Below are positions 1 to 5,599 of a DNA stretch of 5,808 nt, piece by piece; position 1 is the stretch's first letter; every line of letters starts with the position of its first letter. The position numbers and the translations under genes are program-made. The stretch is from contig CATXEA010000050.1 in NCBI GenBank assembly GCA_958367245.1, positions 1 to 5,808 on the forward strand. Reading direction: 5' to 3'. The notes beneath the pieces are model-generated. The model was not told the DNA's origin. It was given only the letters and a program-made list of their open reading frames with translations, and ran no database searches. Origin of the DNA: an uncultured Blautia sp. Lineage in GTDB: Bacteria > Bacillota > Clostridia > Lachnospirales > Lachnospiraceae.

Positions 1-850
1 GATTGACCCGAATGCAGATGCTGTTGCTAAAGCTATGATGAAAAAGAAACCAGAGCATATGATTACAGGGCCAGCTTTTATTTCTGCGATTGTGAAATCA
101 TGTAAAGGAAATATGAACTGGTTGAAAACATTAGCTGGTGGTGGAGGAGCAATTTCAGATGAAGAAGAGAAAAAGCTGAATAAGATTCTTGCCAAACATC
201 ATGCCACAGTGAAATATACAGTTGGATATGGAATGACAGAATTAGGAGCAACAGTTTGTACAAATATGAATCGGTGTAATCGGTCTGGTTCTTTAGGAAT
301 TCCACTTCCGAAGGTAAATGTGAAAATTATTAATCCAGAAACAAAAGAAGAACTTGGATATGGTGAAAAAGGAGAAATATGTTTTTCATCGCCTAGCATA
401 ATGTGGAAATACGTGAAAGACATAAAAGAGACAGAGAAAGTAATTTGGATTGAAAATGGAGAGAAGTGGATTCATACAGGTGATTTGGGATATGTACAAA
501 AAGATGGATTTCTCTATTTTGCAGGAAGAATAAAAAGAATCTATATCACAAGAGGAAAAGATGGAATTGTTTATAAATTATTTCCAGACCGAATTGAGAA
601 TGTATTGAGAAAATGTGACAGTATAAAACAGGCAGCAGTAAATGTAGTTGAAGATGAAAAAAGAGTTCATGTTGCCAGAGCATATATAGTACTTGAAGAT
701 GATCAAAAATGTGATATGAATCGAATAGCAGATACGCTGAGAAAACAATTGCCAGAATATGCAGTCCCGGGGGAAATTAATATAATTGAAAAAATGCCAG
801 TAACGCAAAGCGGAAAAGTAGATTATAGAGCACTGGAATATATGCAATAA
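1..850 (+). CDS. AMP-forming acyl/aryl-acid ligase (ANL superfamily), C-terminal part
   Basis: This is the C-terminal 282 residues of an adenylate-forming enzyme. The frame is open from base 2, so the gene starts outside the window. Enzymes of this class activate a carboxylic acid with ATP to an acyl-AMP and pass it to CoA or a carrier-protein thiol. Visible core motifs, in order, are A5 (GYGMTELGA, nt about 227-253), A7 (HTGDLGY, with the ribose-binding Asp), the A8 hinge (GRIKR, nt about 524-538) and A10 (PVTQSGKVDYRAL, with the catalytic Lys near the C-terminus). All expected C-terminal elements are intact. The stretch after the A8 hinge (ITRGKDGIVYKLFPDRIE) looks longer than the usual loop. 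The substrate cannot be read from this part: acyl-CoA synthetase, acyl-ACP ligase and stand-alone adenylation enzyme are all possible. A membrane protein and a PlsC-type acyltransferase follow, which favours a fatty-acyl or related substrate (inference). Confidence 0.88.
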   Translation, partial: IDPNADAVAKAMMKKKPEHMITGPAFISAIVKSCKGNMNWLKTLAGGGGAISDEEEKKLNKILAKHHATVKYTVGYGMTELGATVCTNMNRCNRSGSLGIPLPKVNVKIINPETKEELGYGEKGEICFSSPSIMWKYVKDIKETEKVIWIENGEKWIHTGDLGYVQKDGFLYFAGRIKRIYITRGKDGIVYKLFPDRIENVLRKCDSIKQAAVNVVEDEKRVHVARAYIVLEDDQKCDMNRIADTLRKQLPEYAVPGEINIIEKMPVTQSGKVDYRALEYMQ

Positions 851-882
851 TTGAAAAAGTAAGATACAGGAGATTAAGAACA

Positions 883-1470
883 ATGGATGAACTCATAGAA
901 AAATTAAGTTTATATGATTGTTTGGTAAGGTTAATTACAGGTGGGCTTGTGATTCTGATAACATATTATTCTGGTCTTGTAGATACATTTTGGAAAGTTG
1001 GAGATAGTTCTATTATTGTCTTTGGCTTTTGTGCATATGGAGTTGGAATGATATTGGAAGAAATATCTTATATGTTGAAGATGCGTAGAAAAAATAACAA
1101 AAATGAGACATGCGTAAAGAACAATGAAGAATGGAACAAGAAAAAAGGAATATTGCTTAGAGATAATAAAGAATATATATCGGATGAACCTCTGGCACAT
1201 AAAGTGATGGCTGACTCCATAGAAATCGCAAGCTTTTTTATCATTTTGTGGAAAGTAATAAATACTGTTTATATCAGTTCGGTTTGCGGTCACGAAGTAG
1301 ATATATTAAGTGTGTTTGTTAATATAGCAGTGCTGGGAGTAATAGTCGTAATTATGGATTACAGGAAAAAACATTATAAACAGCGCAGAGAAGAAAGAAT
1401 TCAGAATTATTACGATGTAAAAAGCCGCTCTAATGAAGAAATTAAGGAAAACAATGAAGAAAACAAATGA
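883..1470 (+). CDS. Four-helix membrane protein of unknown function
   Basis: I do not recognise the family of this 195-residue protein. Four hydrophobic segments are visible at about residues 14-35, 43-66, 113-135 and 139-160. A charged loop rich in Lys, Asn and Glu (about 66-110) separates the two pairs, and the tail (161-195) is strongly charged. No signal peptide or catalytic motif is visible. The N-terminus (KLSLYDCLVRLITGG) vaguely recalls small Firmicutes/Bacteroidetes membrane proteins that begin with a YDxxxxLIPG-like stretch, but this is only an impression. The start is supported by AGGAG at 868-872, ten bases before the ATG. The gene begins 32 bp after the ligase stop and its own stop overlaps the acyltransferase start, so the three are probably co-transcribed. 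It could anchor or serve the acyl-transfer enzymes at the membrane (inference). Confidence 0.8.
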   Translation: MDELIEKLSLYDCLVRLITGGLVILITYYSGLVDTFWKVGDSSIIVFGFCAYGVGMILEEISYMLKMRRKNNKNETCVKNNEEWNKKKGILLRDNKEYISDEPLAHKVMADSIEIASFFIILWKVINTVYISSVCGHEVDILSVFVNIAVLGVIVVIMDYRKKHYKQRREERIQNYYDVKSRSNEEIKENNEENK

Positions 1471-2534
1471 AAAATTATAGAAATTTATTTATCAACAAAC
1501 TGAATACAAAAGACGTGGATCATTTCACCACTGACACTGGGCTTTTCCTGCGGCGAAAGACAAATGGAGCTTTTCGTAGACTATGCAACATTTTTACAAA
1601 TGCAACGATTATAAGGGAAGATACACCGGATTATGCCAGTGATGAAGAGTATTATAGGAAGCTGAAAACAGATAGGATTCCATTATCGCATTATCCACTG
1701 TCAACAAAAAAGAATGCCAACAATATTGTTGTTGAGCGTTATCCGAAGCTGGACAAAGATGAAAGTTATATTTTTGTGGGAAGTCATGTCTGCCCGGAAG
1801 ATATTGAAACCATGCTGAATATCATCGACTGTAATGCGTACCTGATATTGGGTTCGGTAGAAAATCTGAATTATAATCCGGAGGTATATCTGTCCTGGCT
1901 GAATGGAATGATTGTTTTTAATGTTTTGGATCAGGAGGAGCGAAGCGTACTTCCTGCAAAAATGGAGCGTGTATTACAGACGCAGAGTATTCTGATTTTC
2001 CCGGAAGGATCACACAATTACGATTTGAACAAGCTGATTAAACCGATTTATGACGGTCCAGTGAATCTGGCATTAAAGACTGGAAAAAAGATTGTTCCGG
2101 TTGTTCTGGTAAAAGATTATGAGAATAACGTGGCATATCTGGATGTAGGAAATCCGATAGATGTGAGAAATCTGGATTTGAATATACGGGATTATTATCC
2201 GGGAAAAGAAGAGAGCGAAAAATACCGGATAAAATCCATGAGCAGCTATGTACGGGATCAGATGGCAACAGCAGTTTATCATATGATGGAAAGACATCTT
2301 GCCCCGATGAAGAGAAGCGAGTATGGAGATCTTGGACAGTATTTTGTAGACTTTTATGTGACAGATACATTCCGTAAGCTGAATTGGAAACATGATGTCT
2401 TTGAAGCAGAATATCTTACCAAGAAAACGGACGAAGAGCGAGACTATGAGGCGGTTGTGAGGTCGTTGAGCAGCTTGCGCTTAAAGAAAAATGTCTTGCA
2501 GGAAACTAGCCTGAACAGCAAGGAATATGATTGA
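1467..2534 (+). CDS. PlsC-type (LPLAT) acyltransferase
   Basis: This 355-residue protein has the acyltransferase signature of the lysophosphatidate acyltransferase superfamily. Block I is the HX4D catalytic pair at His107/Asp112 (SHVCPED), block III is FPEGS at 178-182 (usually FPEGTR), and a block IV-like VPV lies at 210-212, followed by GNPIDV. Such enzymes move an acyl group from acyl-ACP or acyl-CoA to a hydroxyl, classically of lysophosphatidate at the inner membrane face. It is longer than a typical PlsC, with about 100 residues before the His and about 120 after the core that I cannot assign. I see no obvious transmembrane helix, so it is probably peripheral. The ATG shares ATGA with the upstream stop, which suggests translational coupling. 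With the ligase upstream it could use the activated acyl group, but the acceptor is unknown and the enzyme need not make phosphatidate. Confidence 0.82.
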   Translation: MKNYRNLFINKLNTKDVDHFTTDTGLFLRRKTNGAFRRLCNIFTNATIIREDTPDYASDEEYYRKLKTDRIPLSHYPLSTKKNANNIVVERYPKLDKDESYIFVGSHVCPEDIETMLNIIDCNAYLILGSVENLNYNPEVYLSWLNGMIVFNVLDQEERSVLPAKMERVLQTQSILIFPEGSHNYDLNKLIKPIYDGPVNLALKTGKKIVPVVLVKDYENNVAYLDVGNPIDVRNLDLNIRDYYPGKEESEKYRIKSMSSYVRDQMATAVYHMMERHLAPMKRSEYGDLGQYFVDFYVTDTFRKLNWKHDVFEAEYLTKKTDEERDYEAVVRSLSSLRLKKNVLQETSLNSKEYD

Positions 2535-2538
2535 GAAA

Positions 2539-2601
2539 ATGAAAGTCATAAGACGGTTTTATGCGGAGCATCGAACAGAGTGCAGGAAAGAGGTGGGATA
2601 A
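2539..2601 (+). CDS. Possible 20-residue micro-ORF before the resident recombinase
   Basis: The frame ATG (2539) to TAA (2599-2601) encodes MKVIRRFYAEHRTECRKEVG and ends immediately before the ATG at 2602. Its only support is this position: the stop abuts the next start, and it fills the gap after the acyltransferase. The upstream GAG is a weak ribosome binding site. It may be a leader peptide that couples translation to the recombinase, a decayed remnant of a small gene, or chance. Confidence 0.2.
   Translation: MKVIRRFYAEHRTECRKEVG
2590..2596 (+). promoter_or_regulatory. Ribosome binding site of the truncated recombinase
   Basis: GAGGTGG lies five bases before the ATG at 2602 and fixes that start. 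It sits inside the last codons of the possible micro-ORF, so translation of the two could be coupled. Confidence 0.6.
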
Positions 2602-2862
2602 ATGGCAAGAACAGCAAAAAGATATAAGAAAAACACAGAGAAAAAAGCTTCTGGGATTCCGGTATGTATGGCTGCAATTTATGCCAGATTATCCGTAGAT
2701 AGTGATGAAAAAAAGTCAGAATCTATTGAAACACAGATTACGCTGATAAAAGAATTTATTCAGAAGAACAATGAAAATCCAGACAGAGAGTATGAAATTG
2801 CTGTATATGACATTTATTCTGATCTGGGAAAAACCGGAACAAATTTTGTTGAGGTAAGATAA
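2602..2862 (+). pseudogene. Resident large serine recombinase, truncated by ICE insertion
   Basis: This 86-residue product is the start of a second large serine recombinase. It shows a basic leader (1-21), the catalytic block IYARLS with the nucleophile Ser31, the ESIETQ helix, and DIYSDLGKTGTNF, the resolvase-fold segment that normally continues into a KDxSRxGR block. After Phe82 (nt 2845-2847) family resemblance stops. The last four codons (VEVR) and the TAA at 2860 run into the 13-bp inverted repeat of the adjoining element. The SRxGR arginines, the DNA-binding domain and the zinc ribbon are all missing, so it cannot recombine DNA. GAGGTGG at 2590-2596 supports the start. The missing 3' part should lie beyond the far end of the ICE. 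It is AT-rich like the genes to its left and unlike the recombinase to its right. Confidence 0.85.
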
Positions 2863-2902
2863 CGATACCTTTTTTGCAGAGGGTGTTATCTTACCTCTTT
2901 TT
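2851..2902 (+). terminator. 13-bp perfect inverted repeat with T-run at the ICE end
   Basis: GAGGTAAGATAAC (2851-2863) and GTTATCTTACCTC (2885-2897) are exact reverse complements separated by 21 bases, and the inner ACC/GGT could extend the stem after a small bulge. Five T residues follow at 2898-2902, so on the + strand it looks like an intrinsic terminator for transcripts arriving from the flanking operon. On the - strand no T-run follows, so it suits the recombinase transcript less well. It also supplies the TAA that ends the truncated frame. Being at the inferred terminus, it may instead or also be a recombinase binding dyad. Confidence 0.65.
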
Positions 2903-2910
2903 GATGTATG

Positions 2911-4587
2911 TTAGATAGCATAACTCTTTACGTCGGCTCCTATCTGTCTGAAATAGGAGATACTTTCAGTAGGCTTGTCGCCTGTATCAACTCTGCCGAC
3001 AAAGCTATAAAAGATTTCGATTTTGCGGGTGTTCGTTTCCTTATCCAGTTCGTGAATAAGAATACGGTCAATAAATTCATGGACGTTTTCGTAGGTCAGT
3101 TCTTCAATCGCTGTGTATCTGCGTACCAGTGCGACAAACCTTTTTACGTCCGCGCTGCGCTCGGTGGCGTTGTCGATTTCCTGTGACAGCTCCGCAATCC
3201 TCCGGGTCAGCGTCTTTTTTTCTTCATCATAGCCGGAAGTCAGAAAAGCAAATTGTTCATCTGAAAGTTTCCCTAAAGCGTTGTCCTCGTAGAGCTTGCG
3301 GAATAAGATGTTCAGCTCGTTAATACGGTTCTGCGCCTTGTCAAGCTCTTTCCGCTGCTGTGTCAGCGTCTTTTGTACTGCCTTTGCGCTGCACTCGTTG
3401 GCTGTTTCGATAAACTCCTGTTCATGCTCTTTCACATAAGACGTTACTCGCTGCAAGTCTGCAAGGACAAGTTCTTTCAATACGCTTTTGCGGATATAAT
3501 GCGTAGTGCAGAGCATATCATTTCTTGCCCGGTTGCGGTAGTTGCCGCAAGTGTAGGCGTGTTTCCGTTCAAGCGTCCCGGCTCCGCGTACTGCATACAT
3601 TTTGTAGCCGCAGTCCCCGCAAAAGAGCAGCCCGGAAAACAGGTCAATTTCATCAACCTTTGTCGGGCGTTGCCGGGTGGCAATCCGCTTCTGTGCAAGT
3701 TCAAAGGTTTCTTCATCAATCAAAGGTTCGTGAGTGTTGGGGAAGAAATACCTTTTTTCCTCCGGGTTCTTTTTCGTCTTTTTCGACTTATAAGATACCT
3801 TGTAGGTTTTCCCGGTTATGGTATGCCCTAAATATTCTTTCCTTGTCAGAATGTCGTACAGCGTCTTATCCGGCCAGTTGTACCATGCGTTGAGCTGTGG
3901 GCGGGGGTGGCGTTTGCTCCCTGTCCTGCGGTAGCGCAGTTCCCCGACGGTCAGTATTTCATTGTCCCGCAGCCAGTTCTGGATTTCACACATACGGTCG
4001 CCCCGTACATACATTGCAAAAATCTGTTTTACGACGTGCGCCGTTTCCGGGTCGGGTATCAGATGATTGCGGTTATCCGGGTCGATAAGGTAGCCGTAAG
4101 GAGCTTCGCCGTTGACGCGCTCGCCTTTCTGCGCCTTTGCCTGTTTGACAGCCCGGATTTTCTTTGAGGTGTCGCGGGCGTAAAACTCGTTGAACCAGTT
4201 CCGCAGAGGGGTAAACTCGTTATCTTCCCTTGCTGTGTCTACACCGTCGTTAATGGCAATGTAGCGCACTTCATATTCGGGAAAGACAATCTCTATCAGC
4301 TCCCCGGTTTTCAGATAATTACGTCCCAGACGGGAAAGGTCTTTTGTTATGACGGTCGCCACGTTCCCGGCTTCAACCTCATGCAGCATGGCTTGAAGCC
4401 CCTCACGCTCAAAGCTCACGCCGGAAAATCCGTCGTCTACGAAAAAGCGCGTGTTGAAAAAGTGGTGTTCGTCAGCATACTTTTGTAAAATCAGTTTTTG
4501 GTTCTGTATGCTCTCGCTTTCCCCGGCTTGCATATCTTCCTGGCTCAATCTGCAATATAAAGCGGTAATCTTGTCTGTCTGTAACAT
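2911..4587 (-). CDS. Large serine recombinase of the ICE (TnpX/TndX-like)
   Basis: This 558-residue site-specific recombinase should cut, excise and integrate the ICE by a serine-linked mechanism. The resolvase-like catalytic domain covers about 1-150: YCRLS with nucleophile Ser15 and Arg13, DDGFSG at 51-56, and KDLSRLGRN at 82-90 with the two catalytic-site arginines. The recombinase DNA-binding domain follows (about 160-300; APYGY, then RKEYLGH). A zinc ribbon has CGDCG at 323-327 with Cys347 and Cys360. A charged coiled-coil stretch lies at about 385-470, and the C-terminal tail matches what I know as DUF4368. All key residues are present and length is normal for the family, so it is probably active. 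I chose the ATG at 4587 because AGGAGG sits five bases upstream; a TTG at 4614 in frame would place that site inside the gene. It has its own promoter after a terminator-like hairpin. Confidence 0.93.
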   Translation of the reverse strand: MLQTDKITALYCRLSQEDMQAGESESIQNQKLILQKYADEHHFFNTRFFVDDGFSGVSFEREGLQAMLHEVEAGNVATVITKDLSRLGRNYLKTGELIEIVFPEYEVRYIAINDGVDTAREDNEFTPLRNWFNEFYARDTSKKIRAVKQAKAQKGERVNGEAPYGYLIDPDNRNHLIPDPETAHVVKQIFAMYVRGDRMCEIQNWLRDNEILTVGELRYRRTGSKRHPRPQLNAWYNWPDKTLYDILTRKEYLGHTITGKTYKVSYKSKKTKKNPEEKRYFFPNTHEPLIDEETFELAQKRIATRQRPTKVDEIDLFSGLLFCGDCGYKMYAVRGAGTLERKHAYTCGNYRNRARNDMLCTTHYIRKSVLKELVLADLQRVTSYVKEHEQEFIETANECSAKAVQKTLTQQRKELDKAQNRINELNILFRKLYEDNALGKLSDEQFAFLTSGYDEEKKTLTRRIAELSQEIDNATERSADVKRFVALVRRYTAIEELTYENVHEFIDRILIHELDKETNTRKIEIFYSFVGRVDTGDKPTESISYFRQIGADVKSYAI

Positions 4588-4615
4588 TTTGTCCTCCTTT
4601 CCGACGACAGACAAG
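4570..4615 (-). repeat. 10-bp perfect inverted repeat enclosing RBS and start codon
   Basis: On the - strand CTTGTCTGTC (4615-4606) and GACAGACAAG (4579-4570) are exact complements separated by 26 bases. The loop holds the whole AAAGGAGG site and the ATG at 4587; the downstream arm covers codons 3-6 of the recombinase (QTDK). In mRNA this would form a stem with the start region displayed in its loop. In DNA it could be an operator for a dimeric regulator. A further AGACAG at 4634-4629 could pair with the first arm instead, which would be a competing, weaker structure. Confidence 0.6.
4593..4600 (-). promoter_or_regulatory. Strong ribosome binding site of the serine recombinase
   Basis: AAAGGAGG on the - strand, with five bases (ACAAA) before the ATG at 4587, is a near-perfect Shine-Dalgarno sequence. 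It settles the start and lies in the loop between the two arms of the 4570-4615 inverted repeat. Confidence 0.85.
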
Positions 4616-4636
4616 CATGGTATTTGTACTGTCTAT

Positions 4637-4665
4637 ATTATACCACATACCGCTGCCTGTGTCAT
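4637..4665 (-). promoter_or_regulatory. Sigma-A type promoter of the serine recombinase
   Basis: On the - strand ATGACA (4665-4660) is followed by a 17-base spacer and a perfect TATAAT (4642-4637). Transcription would begin near 4630 and give a leader of about 40 bases holding the first arm of the start-site inverted repeat. The promoter lies between the tnpW-like gene and the recombinase, so the recombinase can be expressed without readthrough. Confidence 0.75.
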
Positions 4666-4680
4666 GTATAAAATGTGAAG

Positions 4681-4703
4681 AAACGCCCTATTTCCGGGCG
4701 TTT
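4681..4703 (-). terminator. Terminator-like hairpin at the end of the tnpW-like gene
   Basis: On the - strand AAACGCCC (4703-4696) and GGGCGTTT (4688-4681) form a perfect 8-bp stem around a 7-base loop and are followed by CTTC, so the U-rich part is short. The TAG stop of the TnpW-like gene lies inside the hairpin. It probably separates that transcript from the recombinase, though readthrough is possible. Confidence 0.6.
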
Positions 4704-4855
4704 GCGGGGTTCAGTTCCATGTCTTTGCGAATGAGTTTTTTTATCTTTTTATCCAGTGTGTCCGTTGCGCGTTCACTTGCGGACGAACATACAAGGTAAG
4801 TAACTTTTCCTATTTTATGCTCCGTTGTGGTAACGGGCGTTTGGTTTTGCGTCAA
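4688..4855 (-). CDS. tnpW: TnpW-like small transposon protein
   Basis: This 55-residue protein resembles the TnpW family found beside serine recombinases in Tn4451/Tn1549-like elements. Visible features are an N-terminal stretch PVTTTEHKIGKVTYLVCSS, then SERATDTLDKKIKKLIRKD, a basic amphipathic helix, and a short polar tail. Its position, where xis lies in Tn916, fits an accessory role in excision, but no function is shown by the sequence. I start it at TTG 4855 because GGGGG (4867-4863) sits seven bases upstream. The frame stays open to a GTG at 4915, but that version adds a hydrophobic stretch unlike the family and swallows the ribosome binding site. The stop lies within a terminator-like hairpin. 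A TTG start would keep expression low. Confidence 0.75.
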   Translation of the reverse strand: MTQNQTPVTTTEHKIGKVTYLVCSSASERATDTLDKKIKKLIRKDMELNPANARK

Positions 4856-4896
4856 AGAAAATCCCCCTTTCTTTCGCAAACATATAATATAGTCTA

Positions 4897-4921
4897 TGAA
4901 TAGCAGCAAGTCCACTATTCA
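4897..4921. repeat. 7-bp inverted repeat upstream of the tnpW-like gene
   Basis: TGAATAG (4897-4903) and CTATTCA (4915-4921) are exact complements around an 11-base centre, about 40 bases before the TTG start. The spacing suits a dimeric repressor site or a leader hairpin. I could not fit a convincing promoter with correct spacing nearby; the AT-rich stretch at about 4881-4897 could contain a -10. Confidence 0.35.
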
Positions 4922-4945
4922 ATAAAACAAAGGCTTTAATCGGAC

Positions 4946-4961
4946 GGTTATTAGCATAACC
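4946..4961. repeat. 6-bp inverted repeat with tetraloop
   Basis: GGTTAT (4946-4951) and ATAACC (4956-4961) are exact complements around TAGC. It marks the step from the AT-rich stretch before tnpW to the GC-rich non-coding block. It could be an operator half-site pair or a small hairpin; short enough that chance is possible. Confidence 0.3.
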
Positions 4962-4978
4962 TCATGGGAATTTCACCC

Positions 4979-4997
4979 CGGCATGGTTCTCATGCCG
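4979..4997. repeat. 7-bp perfect hairpin CGGCATG/CATGCCG
   Basis: CGGCATG (4979-4985) and CATGCCG (4991-4997) flank a five-base loop, giving a stable GC-rich stem on either strand. No T-run follows, so it is not a standard terminator. It is the first of several dyads in the non-coding block. Confidence 0.45.
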
Positions 4998-5128
4998 CCC
5001 TACCCATTGCCTGCGACGCTCTTAACGCTCGGACTGTGGCTGTAAGGAAGTATCATTGTATATTCTGCGTGTCGTCGCCCGCAAGCCGCTACACTTGCTT
5101 TCCGGCGCGGTGTTGGTCGCTCGGCTGT

Positions 5129-5152
5129 CCGGGCGGGGATAACCTCACCCGG
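5129..5152. repeat. 10-bp GC-rich hairpin with ATAA loop
   Basis: CCGGGCGGGG (5129-5138) faces CCTCACCCGG (5143-5152) across a four-base loop. Nine of ten positions pair in + strand RNA, counting one G-U, with a single C-A mismatch. On the - strand the loop reads TTAT and the pairing is similar. No T-run follows. Confidence 0.45.
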
Positions 5153-5182
5153 ATAGCGTCATGGCGCACCCGCCGTATGGCT

Positions 5183-5240
5183 CGGCGCAAAAGGAACGTA
5201 TCCGATTTGCCCTATGCTGCGCCGCCGTTATCTTGCGCCG
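5183..5240. repeat. Inverted repeat with two alternative partners
   Basis: CGGCGCAA (5183-5190) is the exact complement of TTGCGCCG (5233-5240), 42 bases apart, and its first seven bases also complement TGCGCCG (5218-5224). The two pairings exclude each other. This may point to a switching RNA fold, but GC-rich DNA gives such repeats by chance more easily. Confidence 0.3.
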
Positions 5241-5332
5241 CTTTCTTTGTCAAGGTTCAGAATGGCTTTGCTGCCGCGTCAGCAGCGGAACGGAAAAGGG
5301 GGAGAGAGAAAGCGTCCCGCCGCCGCTGCGGT

Positions 5333-5599
5333 TTATTCCTCTGCCTTAAAGGTGAGGACAGCCATCATCAGTTTTGCTTGCAGCCGTTCCCGAATGTCGT
5401 GGTCTACGCCAAAATAGACGTTCCCGCGCTCGTCGTACAGCTTCCGCATGGAGAGGCGGGCTATGTAGCCGCTGAAATGCTGCAAGACAATCTTCATAGC
5501 GTCCGGGTCGCCCTTTGTCGCTGCCACAATGACAGGATAGGGAACAAGGGCATTTTCCGGGTAGCCGGGTTCGTTACCATTCGTCCCATTCATCAGCAT
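5333..5599 (-). CDS. HTH protein, Tn916 Orf8-like
   Basis: This 88-residue protein matches the small helix-turn-helix proteins encoded after the sigma-like gene in Tn916-family ICEs. The core VIVAATKGDPDAMKIVLQHF, followed by YIARLS, resembles the N-terminal region of a sigma factor (the HTH_16-type domain), and the C-terminal part DIRERLQAKLMMAVLTF is helical. It is thought to work with the Orf7-like sigma factor in controlling ICE expression. Two starts are possible. The ATG at 5599 has only three bases between GGAGG and the start. The ATG at 5593, two codons later, has nine, so it may be the true start and give 86 residues. The gene overlaps the sigma-like gene by 20 to 26 bases in another frame, which indicates one transcript and coupled translation. 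Confidence 0.82.
   Translation of the reverse strand: MLMNGTNGNEPGYPENALVPYPVIVAATKGDPDAMKIVLQHFSGYIARLSMRKLYDERGNVYFGVDHDIRERLQAKLMMAVLTFKAEE

Larger units (their letters stand above)
4856..5332. other. GC-rich non-coding block between orf8-like gene and tnpW
   Basis: No gene is supported over these roughly 480 bases. The - strand, which codes everywhere else in the element, has no sizeable frame here. The + strand has a long open frame from 4964, but it reads on through the antisense of the HTH gene and is rich in Cys and Arg, as expected of GC-rich DNA read out of frame. The block holds several dyads (4946-4961, 4979-4997, 5129-5152, 5183-5240), so a structured leader RNA, small RNA or protein-binding region is plausible. 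The first 60 bases (4856-4915) are AT-rich and should hold the tnpW start signals. Confidence 0.55.

Noticed and set aside
931..2393. Frames on the - strand opposite the membrane protein and acyltransferase
   Set aside because: They are shadows of well-supported + strand genes with motifs and start signals, and show no recognisable domain.
2851..2897. Short-repeat or CRISPR interpretation of the repeated GAGGTAAGATAAC
   Set aside because: There are only two copies and they are inverted, so this is a hairpin or terminus, not an array.
2908..4167. Several + strand frames of 60-150 codons opposite the recombinase
   Set aside because: They are antisense to a full-length recombinase with every family motif. 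Their products show no domain and are Cys/Arg-rich.
4587..4614. Longer recombinase start at TTG 4614
   Set aside because: It would place the strong AAAGGAGG site inside the coding sequence, whereas the ATG at 4587 lies five bases after it.
4856..4915. Longer TnpW-like start at GTG 4915
   Set aside because: The extra N-terminus is hydrophobic and unlike the family, and GGGGG lies correctly placed before the TTG at 4855.
4979..5152. tRNA or oriT in the GC-rich block
   Set aside because: I found no cloverleaf with a T-arm and anticodon arm in order, and no relaxase gene or nic-like context. The hairpins alone do not justify either call.
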